Shown: piece by piece, positions 1 to 6,732 of the stretch
Position numbering within the stretch: the first letter of the stretch is position 1
How the letters are laid out: the number at the start of each line of letters is the position of its first letter
Assembly (NCBI GenBank): GCA_025464735.1
Contig: JAODMX010000425.1
Location: forward strand, 1-17,567
DNA length: 17,567 nucleotides
DNA from: Frondihabitans sp.
GTDB lineage: Bacteria; Actinomycetota; Actinomycetes; Actinomycetales; Microbacteriaceae
Reading direction: 5' to 3'
Translations under genes and position numbers: made by a program
Notes under the pieces: generated by a model
The model's database searches: none
The model's input: only the letters and a program-made list of their open reading frames with translations
Told to the model about the DNA's origin: nothing

Positions 1-481
1 CGAGGAGGTCTTTGATCTTCTCGAAGTCTGCGGCTGCCTCGCGGCTCTGCCACTGATAGTCGTTCAGCTCGCTGACGGCCGCGGCAGGCGACGAAGGGAG
101 GCTGTCGAGCTGCATCTCGGCCAGCGCCCGGTCGCCATCGTCCATTTCGGCATCGCGGGCGAGCTGCTTGCGTTCTTCGAGGACGGCCCTGTCGAGGAGC
201 TCCTTGACCTCGCGCAGGGTTCCGTCGAGGTTGTGCTTCTTGGCCAGCTCGCGCCGCCGCTCGGCGACTCGGCGGGCCAGGTCGTCCAGGCCCGGTTGCT
301 GGGCGCCGCCGCGCCGGAAGAACTCGCGCATGGCGCGCTCGGGGGAGGTGCCCGCCATGACGTCCTGGCCGATCGCGTCGAGTGCCTCGGCGACGTCGAC
401 CGGGGGAGCGAGAGGATCCGGACCGCCGGCATACTTCGAGTAGCGAGCGTCGCGAGACAGACGCCGGTTCGCCCTAGCCAT
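1..481 (-). CDS. VWA-domain-type partner protein of the adjacent AAA+ ATPase, N-terminal part only
   Basis: The visible 160 codons read without a stop from an ATG whose first eight bases (ATGGCTAG) overlap the end of the AAA+ gene. The gene continues past the left edge of the window. The N-terminus carries a recognisable signature (RYSKYAGGPDPLAPPVDV at about residues 13-30, then IGQDVMAGTSPERAMREFF). In actinobacteria this precedes a charged helical region and a C-terminal von Willebrand A domain in proteins encoded next to ChlI-like ATPases, as in the Rv0958/Rv0959 pair of Mycobacterium tuberculosis. The VWA domain itself lies outside the window, so that assignment rests on the N-terminal motif and gene order. 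The stretch from about residue 60 to 110 is rich in Glu, Lys and Arg and probably helical. The overlap implies translational coupling with the ATPase. By analogy with MoxR/VWA and ChlI/ChlD pairs it would be the ATPase's effector subunit; the actual substrate is unknown. Confidence 0.75.
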   Translation of the reverse strand, partial: MARANRRLSRDARYSKYAGGPDPLAPPVDVAEALDAIGQDVMAGTSPERAMREFFRRGGAQQPGLDDLARRVAERRRELAKKHNLDGTLREVKELLDRAVLEERKQLARDAEMDDGDRALAEMQLDSLPSSPAAAVSELNDYQWQSREAAADFEKIKDLL

Positions 482-1859
482 AGATGGCCTGCCCGCCGCC
501 GCTTTCCTTACTCACCCTCCGGGCGAGGTAGAGACCTTCGAGGGCCAGCTCGATCGCACCGGCACGTTCCCCGTCGTTGGTGGCGTCGAGGCGCTCGCAG
601 ATCTCGTCGTACAGTTCCGATTCTCCGAGAGAGGGCAGACCGGCGAGGAAGTCGTGCGCAGTGACCTGCTCCCCGGTCGTGACCATGACGCCGCTCTCGA
701 GGGCGTCGACCAGGAGCTCGAAGTCGAGCCCCCGGAGATGGGCTCGCACCGCTTCGGCGGTGGCGGTGCGAAGCAGATGATCGAGGATCTCGTCTTCGCG
801 CCCCTCCTCGCCGGATTCGAACTCGATCTTTCCGCCGAGCACGTCGACGGCGGTCTCCAGATCGATCGGGCGGGCGACGGCCTGCTCTTCGCCCTGCCTT
901 GTCGCACGATGGAGCGCGGCCGCGGCGATGGTCTCGGCCCCCGCGATCGCGAAACGAGCACTCACACCGCTGCGCTGGTCGACCGCGTTCGACTCGCGCA
1001 GCGCTCGGGTGAAGCGGGCCAGGATTTCGACGAGGTGATCGGGGACTTCGGCGACGAGATCGGCCTCCTGCCGGATGACGGCGATCTCGTCGTCGAGTTC
1101 GGTCGGATAGTGGGTGCGGATCTCGGCTCCGAAGCGGTCCTTCAGCGGGGTGATGATCCGACCGCGGTTCGTGTAGTCCTCCGGGTTGGCGGTGGCCATG
1201 ACGAGAACGTCGAGGGGGAGCCGCAGGACGTAGCCGCGGATCTGGATGTCGCGCTCCTCCATCACGTTGAGCATCGCGACCTGGATCCGCTCGGCGAGGT
1301 CGGGGAGTTCGTTGATCGCGACGATGCCGCGGTGGCTTCGCGGGATGAGGCCGAAGTGGATTGTCTCGGGGTCGCCCAGGCTCCGCCCCTCGGCGACCTT
1401 CATCGGGTCGACGTCGCCGATGAGGTCGGCGACACTCGTGTCGGGTGTCGCGAGCTTCTCGAAGTACCGCTCATCGCGGCTGCGCCAGGTGACCGGCAGG
1501 TCGTGACCGGCCTCGGCTACCCGTCGCCGGCTCTCGGTCGTGATCGGTTCGTAGGGATGCTCGCCGAGCTCCGACCCGTCGATGACGGGTGACCACTCGT
1601 CGAGAAGGCCTGCGAGTGTGCGCAGCAGGCGCGTCTTCCCCTGGCCGCGCTCGCCGAGCAGGACGATGTCGTGCCCGGCGATCAGGGCTCGCTCGAGCTG
1701 CGGAATCACGGTCGACTCGAAACCGTGCAAACCGGGCCACGGATCGGTGCCCTCGCGGAGGGCCAGGAGCAGGTTGTCTCGGATCTCGGCACGCAAAGTC
1801 TTCTGAACATGCCCCGAAGCGCGGAGTTCGCCGACCGTTGCCACTGTTGGACGCATCAC
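474..1859 (-). CDS. ChlI/MoxR-like AAA+ ATPase
   Basis: This 461-residue AAA+ ATPase has a Walker A loop GERGQGKT at about 69-76, a Walker B segment IVAINE at 179-184, a sensor-1 segment ATANPE at 222-227 and an arginine-bearing LKDRF at 239-243. The HxGLIPRSHRG insert before Walker B and the TNRGRIITPLKDRF stretch resemble magnesium-chelatase ChlI subunits. No chelatase pathway genes are near, so a role as chaperone-like remodelling ATPase working with the VWA-type protein encoded downstream is more likely. The two reading frames overlap by 8 nt, which suggests one operon with coupled translation. Two starts are possible: GTG at 1859 or ATG at 1856. I prefer GTG because a TACCGT -10-like box sits exactly 7 nt upstream, the spacing seen before other leaderless genes in this window, and there is no well-placed Shine-Dalgarno. 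The length is normal for the actinobacterial family. Its cellular target is unknown. Confidence 0.9.
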   Translation of the reverse strand: MMRPTVATVGELRASGHVQKTLRAEIRDNLLLALREGTDPWPGLHGFESTVIPQLERALIAGHDIVLLGERGQGKTRLLRTLAGLLDEWSPVIDGSELGEHPYEPITTESRRRVAEAGHDLPVTWRSRDERYFEKLATPDTSVADLIGDVDPMKVAEGRSLGDPETIHFGLIPRSHRGIVAINELPDLAERIQVAMLNVMEERDIQIRGYVLRLPLDVLVMATANPEDYTNRGRIITPLKDRFGAEIRTHYPTELDDEIAVIRQEADLVAEVPDHLVEILARFTRALRESNAVDQRSGVSARFAIAGAETIAAAALHRATRQGEEQAVARPIDLETAVDVLGGKIEFESGEEGREDEILDHLLRTATAEAVRAHLRGLDFELLVDALESGVMVTTGEQVTAHDFLAGLPSLGESELYDEICERLDATNDGERAGAIELALEGLYLARRVSKESGGGQAIYG

Positions 1860-1866
1860 CTCGTCA

Positions 1867-1872
1867 ACGGTA
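1867..1872 (-). promoter_or_regulatory. Candidate -10 box of the AAA+/VWA operon (leaderless)
   Basis: TACCGT on the minus strand is followed by 7 nt and then GTG at 1859. The geometry matches the TAGGCT-N7-start arrangement of other genes in the window. No convincing -35 hexamer was found, so the call is moderate. Confidence 0.4.
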
Positions 1873-2041
1873 CGCCGGGCGAAGTGTCGGTTGTGTTAAA
1901 GCTCCGGAGTCGCACGAGTTTCTCCCAGGCGCGTCTGTCAGTCTGTCGAGCCTTGCCCGTTTGCCGAACGGCGCAGTGTCCCGTCGCCTCGATCACCAGC
2001 CGACATTGTCGATGCTCGCCGTCCCGATCCGAGAGGACACC

Positions 2042-3337
2042 GTGAGCGACAACAGACAACCTTTTGGGAGCCCTCGGCGCGCCGCCCGCGGAGGGTCTCT
2101 TGACAACGTCGGCATTGCGCGGCACGGCCGTCTGCGTCGATCGCGGGCCACGGTTTCGCTCGTCAAGGGCGTCGCCATCGCGGCAGCCGTCGTGCTCGTC
2201 AGCGGCGTGTCCGTCGGGGCGATCGCCTTGAAGCAGATCAAGGACGACCTCGGTCCCGGCGTCGCCCTGCAGGGTGAGCAGACCGTGAAGGCTGCGCCGG
2301 GCGGAGGTCTTGCCGCGTACAAAGGTGGCTTCAACGTTCTCATCGTGGGCACGGACAACGACGCGAAGCAGGGTGACGCCTACGGTGTCCGCGACGCGAC
2401 TCTCAACGACGTCAACATCCTGCTGCACGTGTCCGCCGACCACTCCAACGCGACGGCGGTCAGCATCCCGCGCGACCTCGTTGTGCCGATCCCGTCCTGC
2501 CCGAAAGTCGACGGCTCGGGCTCGACAAGTGCGATGACGGCTCAGCCGATCAACACGGCCTACGAAGACGGCGGCCTCAACTGTGTCGCGCAGACTGTCT
2601 CGAGCCTCACCGGTCTCGACATTCCGTTTGCCGGCCTCATCTCGTTCAACGGCGTCATCGAGATGACCAACGCAATCGGCGGCGTCCCCGTGTGCGTCAA
2701 CAAGCCCGTGCACGACAACTACACGGGTCTGAACCTCCCTGCGGGGTCGTCGACCCTCCAAGGATCCGAAGCGCTTGCCTTCCTGCGATCGCGTCACGGC
2801 ATCGGCGATGGTTCCGACCTCGGCCGCATCTCGAGTCAGCAGGTCTACCTGTCGTCGATGCTGCGAACGATCAAGTCGGGCGGCGTGCTCGGCAACCCGG
2901 CCAAGCTCTACGGCCTGGCTCGGGCTGCAGCGAGCAACATGACCCTGTCGAACAGCCTGAACGACATCAACACGATGGTCAGCGTCGGGCTCGCGCTGAA
3001 GAACCTGCCGCTCAACAACGTCAATTTCGTGCAGTACCCCGGCTCGACCGCTGGAACGGGCATCTACTCGGGCAAGGTTCAGCCCGACCTCGTCACGGCT
3101 GGGAAGCTCTTCGGCGCGATCAAGAGCGACCAGCCGTTCACGATCCCGTCAGGCAGCACCGGCATCGGCTCGGAAGACCAGCCGGGGGCGTCGGATCCGG
3201 CGACCTCGTCGCCCGCCGCGCCGTCGGCTTCACCCACGGCGCCTTCGCCGTCCGGCAAGTCGACGCAGACGCAGATCGACGGCCTCACCGGCCAGACGGC
3301 CGCCGACAAGACCTGCTCGGTGGCTTACAAGTTCTGA
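2042..3337 (+). CDS. LytR-CpsA-Psr (LCP) family cell-wall glycopolymer transferase
   Basis: The protein of 431 residues has a basic cytoplasmic N-terminus, one membrane segment at about 41-63, and an extracellular LCP domain at about 97-285. It ends in a Ser/Pro/Thr-rich tail (about 345-410) and a final CSVAYKF. LCP hallmarks visible are NVLIVGTD at 98-105, AVSIPRDLVVPIP at 139-151, and AFLRSRHG followed by GRISSQQVYLSSML at 246-274, which holds the conserved Arg and Gln that bind the lipid pyrophosphate. LCP enzymes transfer polymers such as teichoic acids, capsule or arabinogalactan from a polyprenyl carrier to peptidoglycan on the outer membrane face. The reading frame is open far upstream, but GTG at 2042 is chosen because AGAGGA lies just before it and the basic-plus-membrane start is typical. 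The usual R-S-D-T motif before the second strand reads LNDVN here, a small deviation. It is divergent from the AAA+ gene, with 182 bp between. Confidence 0.9.
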   Translation: MSDNRQPFGSPRRAARGGSLDNVGIARHGRLRRSRATVSLVKGVAIAAAVVLVSGVSVGAIALKQIKDDLGPGVALQGEQTVKAAPGGGLAAYKGGFNVLIVGTDNDAKQGDAYGVRDATLNDVNILLHVSADHSNATAVSIPRDLVVPIPSCPKVDGSGSTSAMTAQPINTAYEDGGLNCVAQTVSSLTGLDIPFAGLISFNGVIEMTNAIGGVPVCVNKPVHDNYTGLNLPAGSSTLQGSEALAFLRSRHGIGDGSDLGRISSQQVYLSSMLRTIKSGGVLGNPAKLYGLARAAASNMTLSNSLNDINTMVSVGLALKNLPLNNVNFVQYPGSTAGTGIYSGKVQPDLVTAGKLFGAIKSDQPFTIPSGSTGIGSEDQPGASDPATSSPAAPSASPTAPSPSGKSTQTQIDGLTGQTAADKTCSVAYKF

Positions 3338-3392
3338 CGCGCGGCCTCGCCCGGTGGGCGCCTCATCCGCCGCCCGGGCTAACGCGCCACCG

Positions 3393-3450
3393 AGTACGGT
3401 TCCGCGCACGAAGTACGTTCTAGTTCGTACTTCGTGCGCGGAACCGTACT
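3393..3450. repeat. Perfect 25-bp inverted repeat with 8-nt spacer
   Basis: Arms at 3393-3417 and 3426-3450 are exact reverse complements around a CTAG-centred spacer. It lies 55 bp after the LCP stop codon. There is no T-run, so a simple intrinsic terminator is not the obvious explanation, and a terminator-like hairpin follows immediately. It could be a palindromic repetitive element, a protein-binding site or a transcription barrier. I found no second copy in the window. Confidence 0.85.
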
Positions 3451-3473
3451 TCCTCGGCAGGCGGCTGCGAAGG

Positions 3474-3516
3474 AGAAGGCCGCCTCGGGAGTAACCATCT
3501 CTCGAGGCGGCCTTCT
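3474..3516 (+). terminator. Stem-loop terminator candidate downstream of the LCP gene
   Basis: A 14-bp perfect stem pairs 3474-3487 with 3503-3516 (arm AGAAGGCCGCCTCG), and the upper stem can extend by GAG/CTC pairs. It is followed by CTAT rather than a long T-run, which is common in high-GC actinobacteria. It lies about 140 bp after the LCP stop. Confidence 0.65.
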
Positions 3517-3698
3517 ATCACTCGACCGACCCGGGGAAGTCGGGAGTGAAGACCCTGCGAGACCGGGATCAGGGGTGTTCGGCCTCGCAGGGCGTCGGGT
3601 GCAAAGCGTCGTTGCTCGGCTAAAAAACCGCTGACGGGCAGCTGTCGAGCAGTTTCGGGCTGCTGTGAGCTTTCGGGGGTGCCCGGGGAGCGGGGTGG
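3517..3698 (+). other. Gene-free stretch with consecutive small inverted repeats
   Basis: I see no convincing gene here. There are short inverted repeats in series. One lies at about 3520-3549. Another has 9-bp perfect arms, CCCTGCGAG at 3553-3561 with CTCGCAGGG at 3584-3592. A third, AGCAG/CTGCT, flanks TTTCGGG near 3650. A run of six A lies near 3620. The density of pairing would fit a structured RNA or tandem terminators, but no known RNA family was recognised. Confidence 0.35.
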
Positions 3699-3704
3699 TA
3701 ATAA
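3699..3704 (+). promoter_or_regulatory. Candidate -10 box TAATAA before a mini-ORF
   Basis: TAATAA is followed by exactly 7 nt and then ATG at 3712, the same geometry as the leaderless genes elsewhere in the window. The surrounding 88 bases (3699-3786) are only about 48% GC by hand count, clearly below the neighbourhood. No clear -35 hexamer was found. Confidence 0.4.
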
Positions 3705-3711
3705 GAACTCT

Positions 3712-3747
3712 ATGTGTCCTCCTAAAGGAGGACAAGGGTACGGATGA
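3712..3747 (+). other. Possible leaderless 11-codon mini-ORF (MCPPKGGQGYG)
   Basis: ATG at 3712 opens an 11-residue reading frame with two successive CCT proline codons at positions 3-4. Its TGA overlaps an ATG at 3744 (ATGA), which opens a 53-codon frame ending at 3905, inside the 5' part of the tRNA gene. The frame contains the palindrome described next. The arrangement resembles a leader peptide, but such short frames also arise by chance, and the downstream frame has no recognisable product. Confidence 0.25.
3715..3734. promoter_or_regulatory. Palindrome pairing CCTCCT with AGGAGG
   Basis: TGTCCTCCT (3715-3723) and AGGAGGACA (3726-3734) are exact complements around two A residues. One arm is a perfect Shine-Dalgarno sequence and the other its complement. 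It could act as a DNA operator or as a stem that hides a ribosome-binding site. A second AAGGAGGA is found at 3779-3786. Confidence 0.5.
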
Positions 3748-3890
3748 GCCCAAACCGGGGGACAATATTGTGGGCATTAAGGAGGACGAGTGCGCAGGAT
3801 CCTTCGGGTCACCGCCCGCCGCCCCTCGGCTGGGTTCTCCGCCGGGCTTCCGCTAGAGTGGATGTCGTGCGTCCGCCAGCCGGTCGCTCA

Positions 3891-3980
3891 GGAGCTGTCG
3901 CATAGTTCGGCCTAGTGCACCACCCTGCTAAGGTGGAGTGCCCTTTGTGGGCACCGTGGGTTCAAATCCCACCGGCTCCG
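3891..3980 (+). tRNA. tRNA-Ser (anticodon GCT)
   Basis: A complete class II cloverleaf can be drawn. The acceptor stem is GGAGCTG paired with CGGCTCC (one G-U pair), with discriminator G at 3980. The short D stem is GCA/TGC with GG in its loop. The anticodon stem CCACC/GGTGG encloses CTGCTAA, giving anticodon GCT. A long variable arm follows (AGTGCCC...GGGCACC region), and the T arm is GTGGG-TTCAAAT-CCCAC. The 3' CCA is not encoded, since CAA follows the discriminator base. It reads AGC/AGT serine codons. No copy of its 3' end occurs elsewhere in the window. Confidence 0.93.
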
Positions 3981-4025
3981 CAAGTTTGTCCTCGCTCATC
4001 GGGTTGCCGTTTCGAACTGGACACC

Positions 4026-5054
4026 ATGGACTACTCCGATCGCCCCCTCGCCAAGCTCGGATTCCTGACCATTGGGTCGTTCGACGAGGGCGATCCATTC
4101 GCGGGCCATGACACGACATTGCGGATCATCGAGCTAGGCGAACAGCTTGGTTTCGACAGCGTCTGGCTGCGCGATCGGCACCTGCAGCATGGGATATCCT
4201 CGCCGGTCGCGGTGCTCGCGGCCGCGAGCCAGCGGACCACCCGCATCGAGCTCGGTACCGCGGTGATCCCGATGGGGCTGGAGAATCCGTTCAGGCTCGC
4301 AGAAGACCTCGCGACAGTCGACGTGTTGAGTCACGGGCGCCTCAATCCGGGATTCAGCGTAGGGCCGCCGACCCACTTCGATGACATCAAAGAGGCCCTC
4401 TACCCGGACTCCTGGGAGTCGGAAGACTTCGGGTACGGTCGTGTCATCCGCTTACTCGACAACCTGCGCGGCAGACCTGTGAGCACCTTCGACGGCAGCG
4501 AGGGTATCGAGGTCTACTCGAGCCGGATCCAACCGCACTCGCCCGGCCTGATCAATCGGGTCTGGTACGGGGCCGCGGGGCTGACTTCCGCGGTGTGGGC
4601 CGGCGAACAGGGTCTTAACCTGTTGAGCAGCAGTGTGGTGCGCGCGGAGGAGGATGACGACTTCGCTCGCATCCAACGAGCGCAGATCGAGGAATTTCGT
4701 CGGCACCATCCACTCGGCGACGCGGCGAGGGCCTCGCAGGGTCTCGTTGTCATTCCCACCGACAGTGCAACGCCCGAGCAGGTTGCGCGATATGAGGCCT
4801 ACGCCGCCGCACGATTGCCCCGCACCAGGTCGCCCCAAGGGCCGGCGCGGATCCTGTTCGCCCCCGATCTTGTCGGAAGCTCGGCACAGATTGCCGACGC
4901 GCTTCACTCGCACGCTGGATATCAGGCTGTCGATGAGGTGGTATTCGCGCTTCCGTTCTCGTTCGAGCCCGACGACTACACCCAGATCCTGACTGACATA
5001 GCCGTACACCTCGGCCCGCTTCTCGGATGGTCGTCGGCTGCTTCCGCCTCCTGA
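4026..5054 (+). CDS. Luciferase-like (LLM class) flavin-dependent oxidoreductase
   Basis: The 342-residue product has the TIM-barrel pattern of bacterial luciferase-like monooxygenases. The first strand is KLGFLTIGSF, then come LGFDSVWLRDRH at about 40-51 and the RIELGTAVIPMGLENPF segment (about 72-90). DVLSHGRLNPGFSVG (about 97-111) is the family motif that packs on the flavin. The sequence most resembles the BA3436-type luciferase-family oxidoreductases (TIGR03571); this is from memory. The substrate is unknown; it would use reduced FMN or F420, both plausible in actinobacteria. ATG at 4026 is chosen because the open frame upstream runs through the tRNA gene. No strong Shine-Dalgarno precedes it, only a weak CTGGA. 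It begins 45 bp after the tRNA with no obvious promoter of its own, so it may be transcribed by read-through or from a promoter I cannot see. Confidence 0.85.
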   Translation: MDYSDRPLAKLGFLTIGSFDEGDPFAGHDTTLRIIELGEQLGFDSVWLRDRHLQHGISSPVAVLAAASQRTTRIELGTAVIPMGLENPFRLAEDLATVDVLSHGRLNPGFSVGPPTHFDDIKEALYPDSWESEDFGYGRVIRLLDNLRGRPVSTFDGSEGIEVYSSRIQPHSPGLINRVWYGAAGLTSAVWAGEQGLNLLSSSVVRAEEDDDFARIQRAQIEEFRRHHPLGDAARASQGLVVIPTDSATPEQVARYEAYAAARLPRTRSPQGPARILFAPDLVGSSAQIADALHSHAGYQAVDEVVFALPFSFEPDDYTQILTDIAVHLGPLLGWSSAASAS

Positions 5055-5075
5055 AACTCGGGATGGGCGTCGATT

Positions 5076-5109
5076 GTGAGGGTCTCGCGGGAGGAATCAG
5101 AGACCTCAC
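5076..5109 (+). terminator. Hairpin after the luciferase-like gene
   Basis: GTGAGGGTCTC (5076-5086) pairs with GAGACCTCAC (5100-5109) with one bulged G and a 13-nt loop, 21 bp after the stop codon. There is no T-run, so termination is uncertain. Confidence 0.45.
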
Positions 5110-5246
5110 GGCCGCGACAGCTGAGGCCGCCTGCGCGGCGAGTTGTTCGACGGCAGGGCGCCTCGCCCCTGGCCGCCATCCGATAGCCTCGCCATGCGCG
5201 GGCTGCCGAGAGCGACGCGCCATCACGTCGAATCCACGGAGAGCCC

Positions 5247-5816
5247 ATGCAACACACCGTCCAGCTCGAAGGTCACGGCATCCGCCTCGTCCCCGTCGCG
5301 GAGGAACACGCGGCAGCCCTGCAGACCCTGACCGACGATGCGCTCTGGGCCGGGATGACCAAGCCCAGGCCGGTCGACCCCGAGGAGTACGCGGCGCACA
5401 TCCGCTCGCAGATCGCCGACCCCGGCACGCTGGCGTTCGCCGTTGTCGAGGAGGCGACCGGCAGGATCCTGGGGTCCACCAGCCTGTACGACTACGTTCC
5501 GTCGCAGAGGCGGGTCGAGATCGGCAGCACCTGGTACGGCCGCGAGTTCTGGGGCGGCCGCACCAATCCGGCCTGCAAGATCCTTCTTTTCGGGTACGCC
5601 TTCGACGAGCTCGACCTGTGCCGAGTCGCGCTGCGCTGCGACTCGCGGAACACCCGGAGCGCCGCAGCGATCCAACGGCTCGGTGCTGTTCCCGAAGGCG
5701 TGCTTCGCGCACACCGATCGGCGCCCGACGGTACGCAGGGTGACACCGCCTACTTCTCGGTGATCGAGTCCGAGTGGCCGGCCGTTCGCGACGGGCTGGA
5801 GCGCCGGCTGGCCTGA
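5247..5816 (+). CDS. GNAT family N-acetyltransferase (RimJ/RimL type)
   Basis: The 189-residue protein begins with the LEGHGIRLVPVAEEHAAAL segment typical of RimJ/RimL-like acetyltransferases. It continues with the central strands LAFAVVEEATGRILGSTSLYD and VEIGSTWYGREFWGGRTNPACK, the acetyl-CoA-binding region. The C-terminal RVALRCDSRNTRSAAAIQRLGAVPEGVLRAH motif (about 130-160) is diagnostic of the family. These enzymes move acetyl groups from acetyl-CoA to amines of proteins or small molecules; the target cannot be read from sequence. ATG at 5247 is preceded by GGAGAG. A TAGCCT box at about 5184 may serve as the -10. The gene converges on nadE with only 7 bp between the stop codons, leaving no room for a separate terminator on either strand. 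Confidence 0.88.
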   Translation: MQHTVQLEGHGIRLVPVAEEHAAALQTLTDDALWAGMTKPRPVDPEEYAAHIRSQIADPGTLAFAVVEEATGRILGSTSLYDYVPSQRRVEIGSTWYGREFWGGRTNPACKILLFGYAFDELDLCRVALRCDSRNTRSAAAIQRLGAVPEGVLRAHRSAPDGTQGDTAYFSVIESEWPAVRDGLERRLA

Positions 5817-5823
5817 TGCGGGC

Positions 5824-6648
5824 TCAGCCCCGCCACCACGAGTCGGCGGGCGAAACCGGCGACTGCCGCTTGTGTTCGGTGGCGAGGTAGCGGGCTTCCA
5901 ACGCCTCGGCGACCTCGACGGCGACCTCTTCGCCCTCAAGGAAGTCGTCGATGTCGGCGTAGCTCAGGCCGAGGTTCGCCTCGTCGGTCTGCCCGGGGTT
6001 GTCGTCGAGCAGATCGGCGGTCGGAGCCTTGAGGTAGAGGCGCTCGGGTGCGTCGAGGTGCTGCAGGAGCGACTTGCCCTGGCGCTTGGTCAGCCCGGAG
6101 AGGGGCAGGACGTCGGCCGCGCCGTCGCCGAACTTCGTGAAGAAGCCGGTGACCGCCTCGGCGGCGTGGTCGGTGCCGACGACGAGGAGGTTCCGCTGCC
6201 CGGCGATGGCGTACTGGGCGACCATCCGCGCGCGGGCCTTGACGTTTCCTTTCACGAAGTCGGACATGCTGGATCCCAGGGCGTCCTGGTATTCGGCCGT
6301 GAAGCCGTCGACGCCGCGCTTGATGTCGAACGTGACGGTTGACTGTGGCTGGATGAACTGCAGGGCGAGCTTCGCATCATCTTCGTCGGCCTGCACCGCG
6401 TAGGGGAGCCGCACGGCGATGAACTCGGCTTCGCGACCCTGCTCGGCCAGGCGCTCGACGGCGAGCTGGCAGAGCCGGCCGGCCAGGCTGGAGTCCTGGC
6501 CGCCGCTGATGCCAAGGACCAGCCCCGCTGACCCGACGCGGGCGAGGTATTCGCAGAGGAAGGTCACACGCCGCTCGACCTCGCCAGCCGGGTCGACGGT
6601 GGCCGAGACGTGTAGGTCGGCGATGATTCGGGACTGGAGTTCGCGCAT
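5824..6648 (-). CDS. nadE: Ammonia-dependent NAD+ synthetase
   Basis: NadE converts nicotinic acid adenine dinucleotide, ATP and ammonia to NAD+ in the cytoplasm, the last step of NAD biosynthesis. The 274-residue length matches the single-domain ammonia-dependent form without a glutaminase domain. The ATP-pyrophosphatase P-loop SGGQDS is at 48-53, and [22 protein letters not shown] is at 158-179. The [32 protein letters not shown] and C-terminal EHKRQSP segments are all family signatures. The start at ATG 6648 is supported by a TAGGCT box ending 6 nt upstream, implying a leaderless mRNA. That -10 box overlaps the proximal arm of the inverted repeat shared with the HAD gene, so the two same-strand genes are probably separate transcription units despite being only 80 bp apart. 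Confidence 0.95.
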   Translation of the reverse strand: MRELQSRIIADLHVSATVDPAGEVERRVTFLCEYLARVGSAGLVLGISGGQDSSLAGRLCQLAVERLAEQGREAEFIAVRLPYAVQADEDDAKLALQFIQPQSTVTFDIKRGVDGFTAEYQDALGSSMSDFVKGNVKARARMVAQYAIAGQRNLLVVGTDHAAEAVTGFFTKFGDGAADVLPLSGLTKRQGKSLLQHLDAPERLYLKAPTADLLDDNPGQTDEANLGLSYADIDDFLEGEEVAVEVAEALEARYLATEHKRQSPVSPADSWWRG

Positions 6649-6654
6649 TCCTGA

Positions 6655-6660
6655 AGCCTA
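6655..6660 (-). promoter_or_regulatory. -10 box TAGGCT of nadE (leaderless)
   Basis: On the minus strand TAGGCT is followed by TCAGGA and then the nadE ATG. Three of its six bases lie in the arm of the adjoining inverted repeat. No good -35 hexamer is apparent. Confidence 0.55.
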
Positions 6661-6732
6661 GGGCGCGTCTCCCAATTCCTCGCGAGCGTTGGGCGGCCCG
6701 GATCGCGTGAGGAATCGGGAGACACGCCCTAG
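6658..6732 (-). terminator. Long imperfect inverted repeat between the HAD gene and nadE, likely HAD terminator
   Basis: The arms are about 6658-6688 and 6702-6732. Reading inward from CTAGGGCG, the outer 25 bases of each arm match except at three positions. The distal arm contains the HAD stop codon (TAG at 6731-6729) and the proximal arm overlaps the nadE -10 box. The stem is far longer than a usual intrinsic terminator. Termination of the HAD transcript is the simplest role, but a palindromic repeat element is also possible. Confidence 0.65.

Noticed and set aside
1589..2041. In-frame N-terminal extension of the LCP protein
   Set aside because: The extension overlaps the divergent AAA+ gene and its promoter and is Arg-rich low-complexity. 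GTG at 2042 has a Shine-Dalgarno and gives the normal LCP layout.
3520..3890. SRP (4.5S) RNA or a known riboswitch in the pre-tRNA gap
   Set aside because: I looked for the conserved GGAAGGAAGCAG-type apical motif of SRP RNA and for familiar riboswitch cores and found none.
3790..3915. GTG-started 41-residue frame after AAGGAGGA
   Set aside because: It runs 25 bases into the tRNA gene and its translation looks random. The Shine-Dalgarno spacing is only 4 nt. It is kept only as context for the mini-ORF finding.
3891..3980. tRNA-Ser as an integration site of a genomic island
   Set aside because: There is no integrase and no second copy of the tRNA 3' end in the window, and the following genes have ordinary composition.
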